Positions 41,494 to 50,375 are shown, counted from the stretch's first letter. The stretch is 64,000 nucleotides of DNA from Amorphoplanes friuliensis DSM 7358 (GCF_000494755.1 NC_022657.1:3634001-3698000); one strand, 5' to 3'. Made by a program: numbers and translations. The notes: generated by a model not told the origin, from the letters alone.

Positions 41494-44400
41494 ATGACCA
41501 GGCACCTGAGCTGGTGGTATGTCGCCGTCGGCCTGGTTTTGTCCGCTATCTACCTGACTGTGCCGGAAGCGGCCGGAGGTGCCTTCGCCGGCATGGTGGT
41601 CACCACGGTGGCCGCGATCCTCTACGGCGTCCGCCGCCTGCGACCGCGCCGCCGCCTGCCGTGGTGGCTCCTCGCGGCCGGCACCTTCGCCTTCTCCGTC
41701 GGCTCGGTGATCGCCGTCGTGCAGACCGAGATGCTGAAGGACGAGTCGTTCCCGTCGCTCGCCGACGCGGTGTCGCTCGGGCTGACCTTCCCGCTGCTCC
41801 TGGCGGCCATGCTGGCGCTCAGCCGCACGGGTGCTCCCTCCCGGGACCGCGCCAGCATGATCGACTCTTTGATCCTGACCGCCGGCGCCGGCTTCCTGGC
41901 CTGGGTCTACCTGATCAACCCGTACCTGACGAGTCCCGATCTCACCGTGCTGCAGAAGGCGGTCTCGGTCGCGTACCCGCTCGGGGACGTGCTGCTGCTG
42001 GCCATCCTCGTCCGGCTGGCGCTGGGTGCCCAGCGCCGGTGGAGTGTGCTGTTCCTGGTGACCTCGGGCGGCGCGCTGCTCGTCTCGGACATCGCGTTCA
42101 GCCTGGAACGGCTCAACGGGCAGTGGAGCATGGGCGGCCCGATCGACGTCGGCTGGGTCATCTTCTTCATGGCCGGCGGCCTGGCCGCGCTGCACCCGTC
42201 CATGGTGGCGCTGACCGAGCCCCGCGTGGTGATGCAGCCCACCGAGTTCCGCGCCCGGCGGGCCGTCCTCACGGTCGCTTCCCTGATCGCGCCGACGGTG
42301 CTGTTCGTCGAAGCGCTTCGGAACCCGGTCCACAACGGTGTGCTGATCGCGGTCGTCTCGGCCGTGCTGATCCTGCTGTCGCTGGGCCGGATGTCGGTCG
42401 TGGCCGCCGGTCTGCGCCGGACCGTGGTGCGCGAACGCGAGCTGCGGCTGGCCTGCGAGACGCTCCTCGGGGCGGCCGACGTGGACGAGGTCGAACGTGT
42501 CGTCCGCGGTGCCGTGTCCGCCCTGCTGCGACCGGGCACCCCGCACCGCACGGTCCTGATCCTGCACGGCGGCCGGCCCGGTGGTGACACCACCGGCGAC
42601 GGCGACCTCCGCTACGTCACCACCCTGCCGCCCGGCCTCGCCGGTCAGCTGGACGGTTTCGAGCTGGCGCTGCACTGCCCGCTGGCGGTCGGGGGCGCCC
42701 GGGTCGGTGACCTCTACGTCGGCGCCGGTGAGCTCGAGCTCGTCTGGCTGCACGAAGCGGCGCGGGTCCTCGCCGGGCAGGCTGCCAGCATGATCGACCG
42801 TATCGCCCTGAACCGCGAGATCAACAAGCGGGACAGCGAGGCGTACTTCCGCACCCTGGTCCTCAACGCGACCGACGTCATCCTCATCGTCGACGGCGAC
42901 GACCGGGTCGGCTACGCCAGCCCATCGGCCCAGTGGCTGTTCCGCTCCGGCTCGGTCGTCGGCAGCGCCCTCGAGGACCTCATCGAGCCGCTGTCCAGCC
43001 CCCTCGCTCCCGAGGAGACCACCGCGCTCTACCTGGCCCACCGGGCCGGCCACGAGCCCGCCGAGGTCGAGGTGACCATCCGCGATCTCCGGGACGAGCC
43101 GACGGTCGCCGGGCGGGTGCTGACCCTGCGCGACGTGACCGAGCGCCGCCGGCTCGAACGTGAGCTGCTCGAGCGGGCGTACCGGGACCCGCTGACCGGT
43201 CTGGGCAACCGCCTGCGGTTCCAGGACGCGGCGCAGGCGGCCGTCACCAGCTCCGGCATGACGGGCCGGACCGCCGGGATCCTGCTGGTCAACATCGACG
43301 ACTTCCGGACCGTCAACGACACCATGGGTCACGAGATCGGCGACGAGCTGCTGAACGAGTTCGGCCGGCGGCTGGTCACGGCCGCGGCCGCGTACGGCAC
43401 GGTGGCCCGTCTCGGCGCCGACGAGTTCGGTGTGGTGGTCACCTCGGTCGGGGACGTCAGCGAGATCGAGGCGCTCGCCGTCCACATCCTCACCGTGGGC
43501 ACCGAGCCGTTCCTCCTCGGCGGCTCGGCCGGCAGCATCGTCTCGATCCAGCCCAGCATCGGCGTCGCCACGACCGCCGACGCCGGTGACGTCCACGACC
43601 TGCTCACCCAGGCCGACGTGGCCCTGGGCAGCGCCAAGCGCGGCACCCCGCGCTGGCGGCGCTACGAGGAGTCCATGCACGCCCGGATGCTCCAGCGCAT
43701 GCAGCTGCGCGCCGACCTCGGCCAGGCGATCACCGACGACGCGTTCGTGCTGCACTTCCAGCCGATCGTCGACCTGGCCACCGGGCACACCCGCGGCCTG
43801 GAGGCGCTGGTCCGCTGGCAGCACCCGGCCCGGGGGCTCGTGCCGCCGCTGGAGTTCATCGAGATCGCGGAGGAGTCCGGGCTCATCGTGCCGCTCGGCG
43901 ACTGGGTGCTGCGGCACGCCGTCGACGCCGCCGCGAAGTTCCGGGCGGCCGTGCCGGAACAGGCGCCGTACATGAGTGTGAACGTCTCGGTCCGGCAGTT
44001 CCGCTCGGCCGGGTTCGTCTCGCGCGTCTTCGCCGAGCTGGCCCGGGCCGGGCTCCCGGCCGAGCTGCTCACCATCGAGATCACCGAGAGCCTCCTGCTC
44101 GGTGACGACGAGCAGATCCACGCCGGGCTGCAGACGCTGCGGGCCGCGGGGGTCAAGGTGTCCATCGACGACTTCGGTACGGGCTACTCGTCCCTGAGCT
44201 ACCTGCACCGCGTCGACGTCGACACCCTCAAGCTGGACAAGTCCTTCGTGGACACCATCGCGACCTCACCCCAGCAGTACGACCTGGTACGCGGCATCAT
44301 CCAGCTCGCCGCGACACTCCAGCTGGACGTGGTGGCGGAGGGCATCGAGACGGACCAGCACCGTGAGCTGCTGATCGACGGCGGTTGCGCGTACGGGCAG

Positions 44401-44496
44401 GGTTATCTTTTCGCCCGGCCCCTGCCCGAGGACGCCGTGCTGGGGTACATGGCAGGCAGTGAGCACTCGGACACGCAGGTGACACCGGCCGCGTGA
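41494..44496 (+). CDS. Membrane-anchored PAS-GGDEF-EAL cyclic-di-GMP protein, copy 1
   Basis: 1000 residues from an ATG with GGAGGAGGG upstream. About eight hydrophobic helices fill residues 1-320 (an integral-membrane sensor module), then a linker of about 120 residues, a PAS domain (447-555, YFRTLVLNATDVILIV), a GGDEF domain (560-720) and an EAL domain (730-985). The GGDEF signature has become GADEF (about residues 640-644), so cyclase activity is doubtful. The EAL domain keeps LEALVRW, VNVSVRQF, ITESLL, IDDFGTGYSSL, LKLDKSF, AEGIET and YGQGYLF, the full phosphodiesterase set. It is followed 62 bases later by an alpha-oxoamine-synthase-like gene, an arrangement repeated at 59882. Confidence 0.92.
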   Translation: MTRHLSWWYVAVGLVLSAIYLTVPEAAGGAFAGMVVTTVAAILYGVRRLRPRRRLPWWLLAAGTFAFSVGSVIAVVQTEMLKDESFPSLADAVSLGLTFPLLLAAMLALSRTGAPSRDRASMIDSLILTAGAGFLAWVYLINPYLTSPDLTVLQKAVSVAYPLGDVLLLAILVRLALGAQRRWSVLFLVTSGGALLVSDIAFSLERLNGQWSMGGPIDVGWVIFFMAGGLAALHPSMVALTEPRVVMQPTEFRARRAVLTVASLIAPTVLFVEALRNPVHNGVLIAVVSAVLILLSLGRMSVVAAGLRRTVVRERELRLACETLLGAADVDEVERVVRGAVSALLRPGTPHRTVLILHGGRPGGDTTGDGDLRYVTTLPPGLAGQLDGFELALHCPLAVGGARVGDLYVGAGELELVWLHEAARVLAGQAASMIDRIALNREINKRDSEAYFRTLVLNATDVILIVDGDDRVGYASPSAQWLFRSGSVVGSALEDLIEPLSSPLAPEETTALYLAHRAGHEPAEVEVTIRDLRDEPTVAGRVLTLRDVTERRRLERELLERAYRDPLTGLGNRLRFQDAAQAAVTSSGMTGRTAGILLVNIDDFRTVNDTMGHEIGDELLNEFGRRLVTAAAAYGTVARLGADEFGVVVTSVGDVSEIEALAVHILTVGTEPFLLGGSAGSIVSIQPSIGVATTADAGDVHDLLTQADVALGSAKRGTPRWRRYEESMHARMLQRMQLRADLGQAITDDAFVLHFQPIVDLATGHTRGLEALVRWQHPARGLVPPLEFIEIAEESGLIVPLGDWVLRHAVDAAAKFRAAVPEQAPYMSVNVSVRQFRSAGFVSRVFAELARAGLPAELLTIEITESLLLGDDEQIHAGLQTLRAAGVKVSIDDFGTGYSSLSYLHRVDVDTLKLDKSFVDTIATSPQQYDLVRGIIQLAATLQLDVVAEGIETDQHRELLIDGGCAYGQGYLFARPLPEDAVLGYMAGSEHSDTQVTPAA

Positions 44497-44522
44497 TGCC
44501 GCCCACGTCCTCCGCAGGACGT

Positions 44523-44551
44523 TTGGCGCACAGGAAAGAAGCTTGAATACT
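44523..44551 (+). promoter_or_regulatory. Candidate promoter for a leaderless alpha-oxoamine-synthase transcript
   Basis: TTGGCG (44523-44528), a 17-base spacer, AATACT (44546-44551), then seven bases to the GTG start at 44559. No ribosome-binding site precedes that GTG, which fits a leaderless message with transcription beginning at the start codon. If real, the enzyme gene can be expressed independently of the upstream GGDEF-EAL gene. Confidence 0.45.
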
Positions 44552-44558
44552 CGCTGAC

Positions 44559-45818
44559 GTGAATCCCATCCTCCTCAGTGGTCTGCCCGCGCTCTCGCCG
44601 GGACAGCAGGGCATCGCCGAGCTCCACGACGCCGGTCTCTGGGACCAGGTCATCGAGGAGATCGACGGCCGGCGCATCCGCGTCGGTGACCACTGGATGA
44701 CCGACTTCGCCTCCTGCAACTACCTCGGTCTCGACCTCGACCCGCAGGTCCAGGCGTCCGTGGGGGAGCAGATCGCCCGCTGGGGGACGCACCCGAGCTG
44801 GTCCCGCATGCTCGGCAGCCCCCGGCTGTACCCGCAGCTCGAGGAGCGCCTCGCCGAGCTGCTCGGGGCGCCCGACGTGCTGACGCTGCCCACGATCAGT
44901 CAGATCCACCTGTCCGCGATCCCGGCCCTGGCCGGCAAGGGCGGCACCATCCTGCTCGACAGCCGCGCGCACCGGACCATCTACGACGGCTGCGTCTACG
45001 CCCGCGCGCAGGGTGCGACGGTGAAGCGGTTCGCCTCCGGTGACCTCGAGCAGGCCGCCGAGCTGCTGCGCCAGGCGCCCGCAGACCAGCCCCGTCTGGT
45101 CTGCATGGACGGCGTCAACAGCATGACCGGCAACCACCCCGACCTGACCGCGTTCGCCGAGCTCTGCCGCGAGCACGGCGCACTGCTCTACGTGGACGAC
45201 GCCCACGGCATGGGTGTCATCGGCGAGCGCCGCCCCGACGAGACCTCCCCGTACGGCGCCCGCGGCAACGCCGTCGTCAAGCACACCGGCGGGACGTACG
45301 AGAACATCGTGCTGGTCGGCGGGCTGTCCAAGTCGTACTCGTCGCTGCTCGCCTTCATCGCGTGCGAGCCGGCCGTCAAACGGCACCTGAAGATCACCTG
45401 TCCGCCGTACCTGTACTCCGGTCCGGTGCCCACCGCGTCGCTGGCCACGGCCCACGCCGGGCTCGACGTGAACGCCGAGCGTGGTGACGCCCTGCGTGCC
45501 CACCTGCACCACCTGACCGCCCGGGTGCTCGACCAGCTCGACGCGTTCGGTGTGAAGACCCCGAACGAGTCCGGTTTCCCGCTGATCGAGGTCCCGCTGC
45601 GCGACCCGGCGCTGCTCCAGCCGGTGGGCCGCGCGCTGCTCGACCGCGGCGCCTACGTGACTCTGGCGCCCTACCCCGGTGTGCCGCGGGACGAGGTCGG
45701 CTTCCGCATCCAGCTCACCGCGGCCAACACCGACGCCGAGGTCGACGCCCTCCTCGACACGCTCAAGTGGCTGCACCACGACTTCTCCGACGCGGGCTCA
45801 CCGATGCGGCCCGCCTGA
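44559..45818 (+). CDS. Alpha-oxoamine-synthase-like PLP enzyme, copy 1
   Basis: 419 residues from a GTG. Fold type I aminotransferase of the alpha-oxoamine synthase group (8-amino-7-oxononanoate synthase, serine palmitoyltransferase, CqsA/LqsA autoinducer synthases), which condense an amino acid with an acyl-CoA. Motifs: DFASCNYLGLD, LYVDDAHGMGVIG (PLP-binding Asp and His) and VGGLSKSYSSLLAF (Schiff-base Lys258). The region that is usually GSGGSR in this group reads THPSWSR here, so the substrate pocket is unusual. It is paired with the GGDEF-EAL gene just upstream; no biotin genes, acyl carrier or sphingolipid genes adjoin. A second copy starts at 62974. Confidence 0.85.
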   Translation: MNPILLSGLPALSPGQQGIAELHDAGLWDQVIEEIDGRRIRVGDHWMTDFASCNYLGLDLDPQVQASVGEQIARWGTHPSWSRMLGSPRLYPQLEERLAELLGAPDVLTLPTISQIHLSAIPALAGKGGTILLDSRAHRTIYDGCVYARAQGATVKRFASGDLEQAAELLRQAPADQPRLVCMDGVNSMTGNHPDLTAFAELCREHGALLYVDDAHGMGVIGERRPDETSPYGARGNAVVKHTGGTYENIVLVGGLSKSYSSLLAFIACEPAVKRHLKITCPPYLYSGPVPTASLATAHAGLDVNAERGDALRAHLHHLTARVLDQLDAFGVKTPNESGFPLIEVPLRDPALLQPVGRALLDRGAYVTLAPYPGVPRDEVGFRIQLTAANTDAEVDALLDTLKWLHHDFSDAGSPMRPA

Positions 45819-46298
45819 GGTCAGCAGCCAGTGGTGGCACCGCAGCGGCCGCCCCTCGTAATCAAGATCGCAGTCGCCCTCGAGCTGGAAGCCGAGACGG
45901 ATGCAGGCCTGACCGGCCGGCACGTTGTCGACGGCGGTGAAGGCGTGCACGGTGTCCGAGACCCCGGCCGTCCAGAAGTCCTCGAGGAGCAGCCGCGCCG
46001 CCGCCAGGCCCAGACCGAGCCGCTGGTGGGCCGGCAGGAACATCACCCCGAGCTCGAAGATCGATTCCTCCTCCCACCGGGTACGCCAGATCGCCACGAT
46101 CCCGACGGGTGAGACGGCCCCCGCCGGTGTGACCGTTCTGTACCGGTCGCCGGCCGCCACTCCGGCCAGACGCTTCTCGTGAACGACACGGACCCGGTCG
46201 TCACCAGCGGCGCCACCGAGATGCCGCATGACCACCGGGTCGATCTCCAGCGCGGCGGTGAGCGCCAGATCCGCCTCACCGTACGGGCGCAGGTGCAT
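45798..46298 (-). CDS. GNAT-family N-acetyltransferase
   Basis: 166 residues. It opens with LRPYGEADLALTAALE, typical of RimJ-like acetyltransferases; the acetyl-CoA motif is FLPAHQRLGLGLAAARLLL with the R-x-G-L-G loop, and DNVPAGQACIRLGFQLEG is the late helix. It overlaps the convergent alpha-oxoamine-synthase-like gene by 21 bases. The start ATG at 46298 gives a full-length domain. Substrate unknown; no link with the signalling module is evident from sequence. Confidence 0.85.
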   Translation of the reverse strand: MHLRPYGEADLALTAALEIDPVVMRHLGGAAGDDRVRVVHEKRLAGVAAGDRYRTVTPAGAVSPVGIVAIWRTRWEEESIFELGVMFLPAHQRLGLGLAAARLLLEDFWTAGVSDTVHAFTAVDNVPAGQACIRLGFQLEGDCDLDYEGRPLRCHHWLLTSGGPHR

Positions 46299-46810
46299 GA
46301 GGGAAACGCTACTGCGGTTTCCGGTGGTACCCGTGCCTGCATGTCGAGGGCCCCGGCGCGGTCGCGCCGGGGCCCAGGGTCATCGGGTCTGAAACACCAT
46401 CTACCGGCAGTCGCGCCGGGTTGTCGTATCCGCACCAGCCGCGTGTGGCGGGTTCGGGTGCGAGGATCGCTTTCTCGTGACCGGTGACCACCTCTCGTAC
46501 GATGGAAACTGCGGGCATGACCGCCCGGCCTGACCTCCAGGCCGCCGGCGGCGATCCAACGGTGCGGAACCCTCCCTCTCCTCGGAACGCTGATCCTTGC
46601 GTCGTGCACTCACGCCGGCGACGGAGCCCTCGACCGATTTCCCGGCCCCGTCACGTGCGGAGGTCCACGGAGCCGGGCCGGACCTCGGGGGCATGGGCCC
46701 TCGCCTCGGCTCCTGCTGTGCCCGTCGTGACCTCACGGCCGGGCACCGCGTCCGCGTCTTTCCCTGCTCTGTTCGACGAGAGATACGTTAGCCACGGCCG
46801 TTCAGAAAAT
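46299..46810. other. 512-base gap without a supported gene
   Basis: Short open frames occur on both strands (for example 46309-46518 minus and 46484-46828 plus), but none shows a recognisable domain, a good start or coding-like composition that I would trust. The stretch contains a very strong hairpin (46348-46375) and, near 46780-46830, an AT-richer patch (GAGATACGTTAGCC, then TTCAGAAAATCTAG and TTTTCCCCGAC) just past the end of the secreted-protein gene. A small RNA or a leader for the acetyltransferase gene is possible but not demonstrable by eye. Confidence 0.4.
46348..46375. terminator. Perfect 13-bp hairpin, terminator-like
   Basis: GGGCCCCGGCGCG, GT, CGCGCCGGGGCCC: 13 paired bases with a two-base centre (in RNA the innermost pairs would open). 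It lies 50 bases upstream of the acetyltransferase start and ends no annotated gene, so it may be an attenuator-like element, the end of an unannotated minus-strand transcript, or a boundary element. No T-tract is seen on either side. Confidence 0.45.
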
Positions 46811-47602
46811 CTAGTTTTCCCCGACTAGTTTTTCTTGCGTCGCAGCCGAGTCCCCCGGGCGGGTGACCCCGAGCCGGTACGCGAGCAGCGTCCGGAACTG
46901 GCCCGGCGCCGCCGCCCCGGTCAGGGCTGCACAACCCGCGGCCCCCGGCTCGCCGTTGTCCCACCGCTGCTCGTACCGGCCCCGGGCGTCGGTCACGATC
47001 GAGTCGGCCGCGCCGCCCTCGAGATCGCAGCCGCTGTCGTACGCGACCGCCAGCGGTTGCCCGGCGAGCGGCCGCCCGGTGTCGGTGAAGTACGCCCGCC
47101 CGTGGATCCGGAACCCGCCGCCGGGCAGCAGCGTGTACGTGAGGGTCAGCGCGGGCCGGTGCGTGCCGATCACCCGCAGCGCCGCGTCCGCCGGCCGCAC
47201 GGACAACTCGTTGCCGGCGGTGTCCACGGCGTCGACCGAGGTCATGCGCACGACGCCGTCCCAGGTCGACGGCACGTTGACGGTCGCACCCCAGACGCCG
47301 TCCCTCGCCGTCCCGGAGGTCAGGGCGAGCCGCGGATGCAGCCGTTCCTGAAAACCCGGGACGGGACCGAGCGTGATCTGTGGCGACGGGCCCATGCCGG
47401 TGGCGTTCTCCGCGACCCCCGAGGTGTCGGTGAGCCGGAGCTGGATCCGTACCGGGACGAGCGTCAGCCCGGAGACCGCGACGGACGTGCGGGAGAAGGA
47501 GACGCTCACGAGCCGGGGCGGGCTGGTGTCCGGGGCTCCGGCAACGGCGGGGACGGTGCCCGCGAGCAGCGCGGCGGTGGCCAGGACGAACGATCGGTGC
47601 AT
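46811..47602 (-). CDS. Secreted protein with Ig-like domains
   Basis: 263 residues from the ATG at 47602, with GGAG six bases upstream; the frame extends to 47689 without support. A signal peptide (ATAALLAGTVPAVAGAP) precedes strand-rich sequence. The opening PRLVSVSFSRTSVAVSG and TSGVAENATGMGPSP resemble bacterial Ig-like modules, followed by GVVRMTSVDAVDTAGNELSV and a second module LTLTYTLLPGGGFRIHGRAYF. Two Cys pairs could form disulfides. Function unknown; probably a cell-surface or secreted adhesion-type protein. It is divergent from the kinase gene, with 106 bases between starts. Confidence 0.7.
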   Translation of the reverse strand: MHRSFVLATAALLAGTVPAVAGAPDTSPPRLVSVSFSRTSVAVSGLTLVPVRIQLRLTDTSGVAENATGMGPSPQITLGPVPGFQERLHPRLALTSGTARDGVWGATVNVPSTWDGVVRMTSVDAVDTAGNELSVRPADAALRVIGTHRPALTLTYTLLPGGGFRIHGRAYFTDTGRPLAGQPLAVAYDSGCDLEGGAADSIVTDARGRYEQRWDNGEPGAAGCAALTGAAAPGQFRTLLAYRLGVTRPGDSAATQEKLVGEN

Positions 47603-47708
47603 GGTGGACTCCGCTTCCTCGGGTGGTGCTGTCACCCGATTGGTCCTGCCGCTGCCGCGCTTTGTTCGGTGCTGTCCTGGGAACGACACCGGCCGCTACT
47701 CTCAGGCG

Positions 47709-48980
47709 GTGGTGACCTCTCCCGCGCGGATCGGGTCGTACCGCATCGAACGGCTGCTGGGGATCGGCTCCTTCGCGACCGTCTGGCTGGGGCACGACAC
47801 GGTGCTCGGGGCCCACGTGGCGATCAAGGTGCTGGCGGAAAACTGGAGCCACGACCTGCGCGTCCGCGAACGGTTCCTGGACGAGGCCCGGCTGCTGTGG
47901 CGGCTCGACGACGAACGTGTCGTGCGGGTCCACGCGCTGGGTGAGCTGCCCGACGGGCGCCCGTACCTGGTCATGGGCTGGGCCGAGGGTGGCAGCCTGC
48001 GGGACCGGCTCGCCGGGGATCCGATCCCGGCCGGGCCGGCGCTCACCCTGCTGCGCGAGATCTGCAAGGGCGTCGCCGTCCTCCACGACCAGGGCATCGT
48101 CCACCGTGACCTGACACCCGGCAACATCCTCTTCTCCGGCGGCCGGGCGGTCATCGCCGACCTCGGCCTGGCCAAGGCCCTCGCCGCCGCCTCCGGGCTG
48201 ACGGCCCGCGCCGGCACCCCCGGCTACATGGCCCCCGAGCAGGACGACCCCCTGGCGATCATCGACCGCCGCGCCGACGTCTACGGCCTGGGCCGGCTCG
48301 GCCTCCGGCTCCTCCCGGCGCCACCACCGAAGATCGCCGAGGTCCTGCGCACGGCCACGGCCCGGCGCCCCGAGAACCGATACCCGGACGCGTCCGCGCT
48401 CGGCGCCGCCCTGGACCGCGCCACGATCGGCCGCTCCCGCGCAAGCCCGCTCGCCCTCGCCGCCGGCCGCGGTGTGCTCGGCCTGGCCTCGGCGGTGCTG
48501 CTCGTGGCCCTCGCCTCGGACTCGATCGGCGACCGCCTGCCCCCACGCCCCGGCACGGTCGTCGACGCCGCCGGGCGGCTCTCCCTGCCGGTCCCCGCGG
48601 GCTGGACCGCCCGGTCGGGCCACTGGACACGACCCGGCCCGGTGGTGGTGATCTCCCCGGACCCCGCCCGCTGGACCACCGACACCACCGTCCCCGGCGC
48701 CTTCGCCTGGCTCTGGGCCGACGCCGCCACCACACCGTCACAGTTCGTCGCCGAACGCCCCAACCAGGGCTGCAGACCCCTTCCGGTACGCACGCTGCGC
48801 GCCGCCGGGCTGGACTGGTACATCGCGGCCTTCCGCGCCTGCCCCGACGGCCGCGCGGAGATCGTGGAAGCAGTCGGCACCCGCCCCGGCGATCCCGGTC
48901 TGGTCTACGTCCAGATCGCCCCGCCGCCGGACAGCCCTGCCTTCACCGACACCCTCCTCGCCGGTGTCCGGGCACGCTAA
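47709..48980 (+). CDS. Transmembrane serine/threonine protein kinase (PASTA-less)
   Basis: 423 residues from GTG 47709 (or 47712). There is no ribosome-binding site; TACTCT at 47697-47702 sits six bases upstream, suggesting a leaderless message. The Hanks-type kinase domain has GIGSFATVWLG (P-loop), Lys40 in VAIKVL, the catalytic HRDLTPGNIL (Asp134), DLG instead of DFG (Asp151) and PGYMAPEQ. The C-lobe is short: after DVYGLGRLGLRLL the usual helices are cut, and the domain closes by about residue 232. One membrane helix (about 240-260) leads to an extracellular domain of about 160 residues with a Cys pair (QGCRPL, RACPDG). Three bases separate it from the DUF2332 gene. Confidence 0.87.
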   Translation: MVTSPARIGSYRIERLLGIGSFATVWLGHDTVLGAHVAIKVLAENWSHDLRVRERFLDEARLLWRLDDERVVRVHALGELPDGRPYLVMGWAEGGSLRDRLAGDPIPAGPALTLLREICKGVAVLHDQGIVHRDLTPGNILFSGGRAVIADLGLAKALAAASGLTARAGTPGYMAPEQDDPLAIIDRRADVYGLGRLGLRLLPAPPPKIAEVLRTATARRPENRYPDASALGAALDRATIGRSRASPLALAAGRGVLGLASAVLLVALASDSIGDRLPPRPGTVVDAAGRLSLPVPAGWTARSGHWTRPGPVVVISPDPARWTTDTTVPGAFAWLWADAATTPSQFVAERPNQGCRPLPVRTLRAAGLDWYIAAFRACPDGRAEIVEAVGTRPGDPGLVYVQIAPPPDSPAFTDTLLAGVRAR

Positions 48981-48983
48981 AGT

Positions 48984-49964
48984 TTGCCCATCAATTCCTC
49001 GCCGCTGTACGAGCGCGTCGCCGCCGTGCTCAGCGAATCCGCGCCTTTGCTCGAGCAGCGTCCCGCCGTGATCCTGGCCGCGCTGCACGATCTCGCCCTC
49101 GCCGGCCACGCCCCGGCCCTGGCCGCCGCGTACGCCGCGCGGGACGGCGACGCCGCGGCCGCCGCAGCGATCGACACGCTGGCCCGGATGACCGACGAGG
49201 TCATGGCCCTCGCCACCCGCCGCAAGGTCCCGGCCGACCAGACCGGACGCCACACCGTGCTGTACCCGGCCATCACCGAAGCAGCCCACCGGGCCGGCGC
49301 GGCGACCATCGGTCTGATCGACGTGGGCAACCCGGCCGGCCTCAACCTCAACGTCAACCGCACCGGCATCACCTACAGCGACGGACTCTTGCTCGGCGAT
49401 CGGTCATCCCCGGTGCAGGTGAAGGCCTCTCTGGTAGGGAGGCGGCCGGTCCCGGCGCAGGTGATGCCCGAGGTCGTCGCCCGGATCGGTGTCGACCGGC
49501 ATCCGCTGGACCTGACCGACGAAGCGGACACCCGATGGTTGCGGGCCAGCCTCCCCCCGGAACTGGCCGCCACGCACGACGCCGAGATCGCGCTCGCGGC
49601 ATCGGCTCCTCCGGTGCTGCTGCGCGGTGATCCGGTCTCGCTGCTGCCCGAGGCGCTGAGCCGCATCCCCGCCGACGTGCTGCCCGTGGTGACGACGACG
49701 TGGGCGCTGTCGCGCCTGTCGCCCGCAAAACGCCTGGCCTTCCTGCACCACCTCGAGGAAGCCGTCCGCCCGGTGGCCTGGGTGTCGGCCGAGGGAGTCG
49801 GCGTCGCACCATCCGTACCCACCTACGGCGACCGCCCCGCCTCCGGCCACAGCATCATCGGCGTGGCCCTCTTCGACGGCCCCACCCGGCAGATCGAAGC
49901 CCTCGGCCGCTGCTGGTCAAAAGGCCGCCTGTTGTCCTGGCTCCCGGACCCACCCGTCAGCTGA
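48984..49964 (+). CDS. DUF2332-family protein
   Basis: 326 residues from a TTG at 48984, the first start codon three bases after the kinase stop; the family's opening SSPLYERVAAVLSESAPLL follows within five residues, so this start is credible. Other family segments: PAVILAALHDLALAG, GASIGLIDVG-type motif seen here as AATIGLIDVGNPAGLNLNV, and a C-terminal region with VVTTTWALSRLSPAKRLAFL. Family function is unknown; it is predicted to be a cytosolic alpha/beta protein. Close coupling with the kinase suggests a substrate or partner of it, which is inference. Confidence 0.8.
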   Translation: MPINSSPLYERVAAVLSESAPLLEQRPAVILAALHDLALAGHAPALAAAYAARDGDAAAAAAIDTLARMTDEVMALATRRKVPADQTGRHTVLYPAITEAAHRAGAATIGLIDVGNPAGLNLNVNRTGITYSDGLLLGDRSSPVQVKASLVGRRPVPAQVMPEVVARIGVDRHPLDLTDEADTRWLRASLPPELAATHDAEIALAASAPPVLLRGDPVSLLPEALSRIPADVLPVVTTTWALSRLSPAKRLAFLHHLEEAVRPVAWVSAEGVGVAPSVPTYGDRPASGHSIIGVALFDGPTRQIEALGRCWSKGRLLSWLPDPPVS

Positions 49965-50163
49965 TCACGGCGAGCAACCTCCTTCCGTCGCGGGTCTGGA
50001 GAAGCCGGCACACATACGAGGCGTACCAGTGCGAACAGTCGTTCGGGGTCGGAATATCGAGCCCATTCAGCACTTCGCTGATCGCGCGCTGCGACCATCC
50101 GGCCCGGACAAGCTGAACGACCAGTAGCAACGTGTCGTCCGAGCAGGCGCGAGGCCGGCTCAT
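49957..50163 (-). CDS. Small recombinase-like DNA-binding protein
   Basis: 68 residues. The segment RAGWSQRAISEVLNGLDIPTP followed by WYASYVCRLL resembles the helix-turn-helix of serine-recombinase 'recombinase' domains (ISxxLNxxGIPTP), but the catalytic domain is missing. It could be a small regulator or the remnant of a site-specific recombinase. The ATG at 50163 overlaps the stop of the next upstream gene by four bases, and its end overlaps DUF2332 by eight. Codon use is less GC-biased than that of its neighbours, hinting at acquired DNA. Confidence 0.55.
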   Translation of the reverse strand: MSRPRACSDDTLLLVVQLVRAGWSQRAISEVLNGLDIPTPNDCSHWYASYVCRLLQTRDGRRLLAVIS

Positions 50164-50375
50164 GCCTGACCACCGCGACCCTTGAAGACGTCGAGCAGCG
50201 CGTGAAAGAGCGCGAACAGGTCCTTGAGAATCGCTCGCGCGTTCTTCCCGACCTCACCCTTGAGCAGGGCAAAGGGTAGCAAGAACAGGACATAGAGGGT
50301 AAAGGCGCCGACGATCCACACCAGCGGAGTGGGGTCGAACAGGTCAGGTAACGAGGGCAGGTACCGGTCCAGCAC
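50160..50375 (-). CDS. Small membrane protein
   Basis: 71 residues from a GTG at 50375 with GGGAG seven bases upstream; an in-frame extension to 50477 lacks one. A single hydrophobic stretch of about 21 residues (WIVGAFTLYVLFLLPFALL) is followed by a basic helical tail with KNARAILKDLFALFHALLDVF. Likely a bitopic membrane peptide; function unknown. Its stop overlaps the recombinase-like gene (ATGA), so the pair is translationally coupled. The upstream hypothetical gene overlaps by 32 bases. Confidence 0.55.
   Translation of the reverse strand: MLDRYLPSLPDLFDPTPLVWIVGAFTLYVLFLLPFALLKGEVGKNARAILKDLFALFHALLDVFKGRGGQA

Noticed and set aside
41356..44208. Minus-strand extension upstream of the GNAT-like gene
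   Set aside because: Shadow of the first GGDEF-EAL gene; no motif or start site.
46484..46828. Plus-strand 114-codon open frame
   Set aside because: Arg/Ser/Pro-rich with no fold-like pattern and no ribosome-binding site, in a gap that otherwise looks noncoding.
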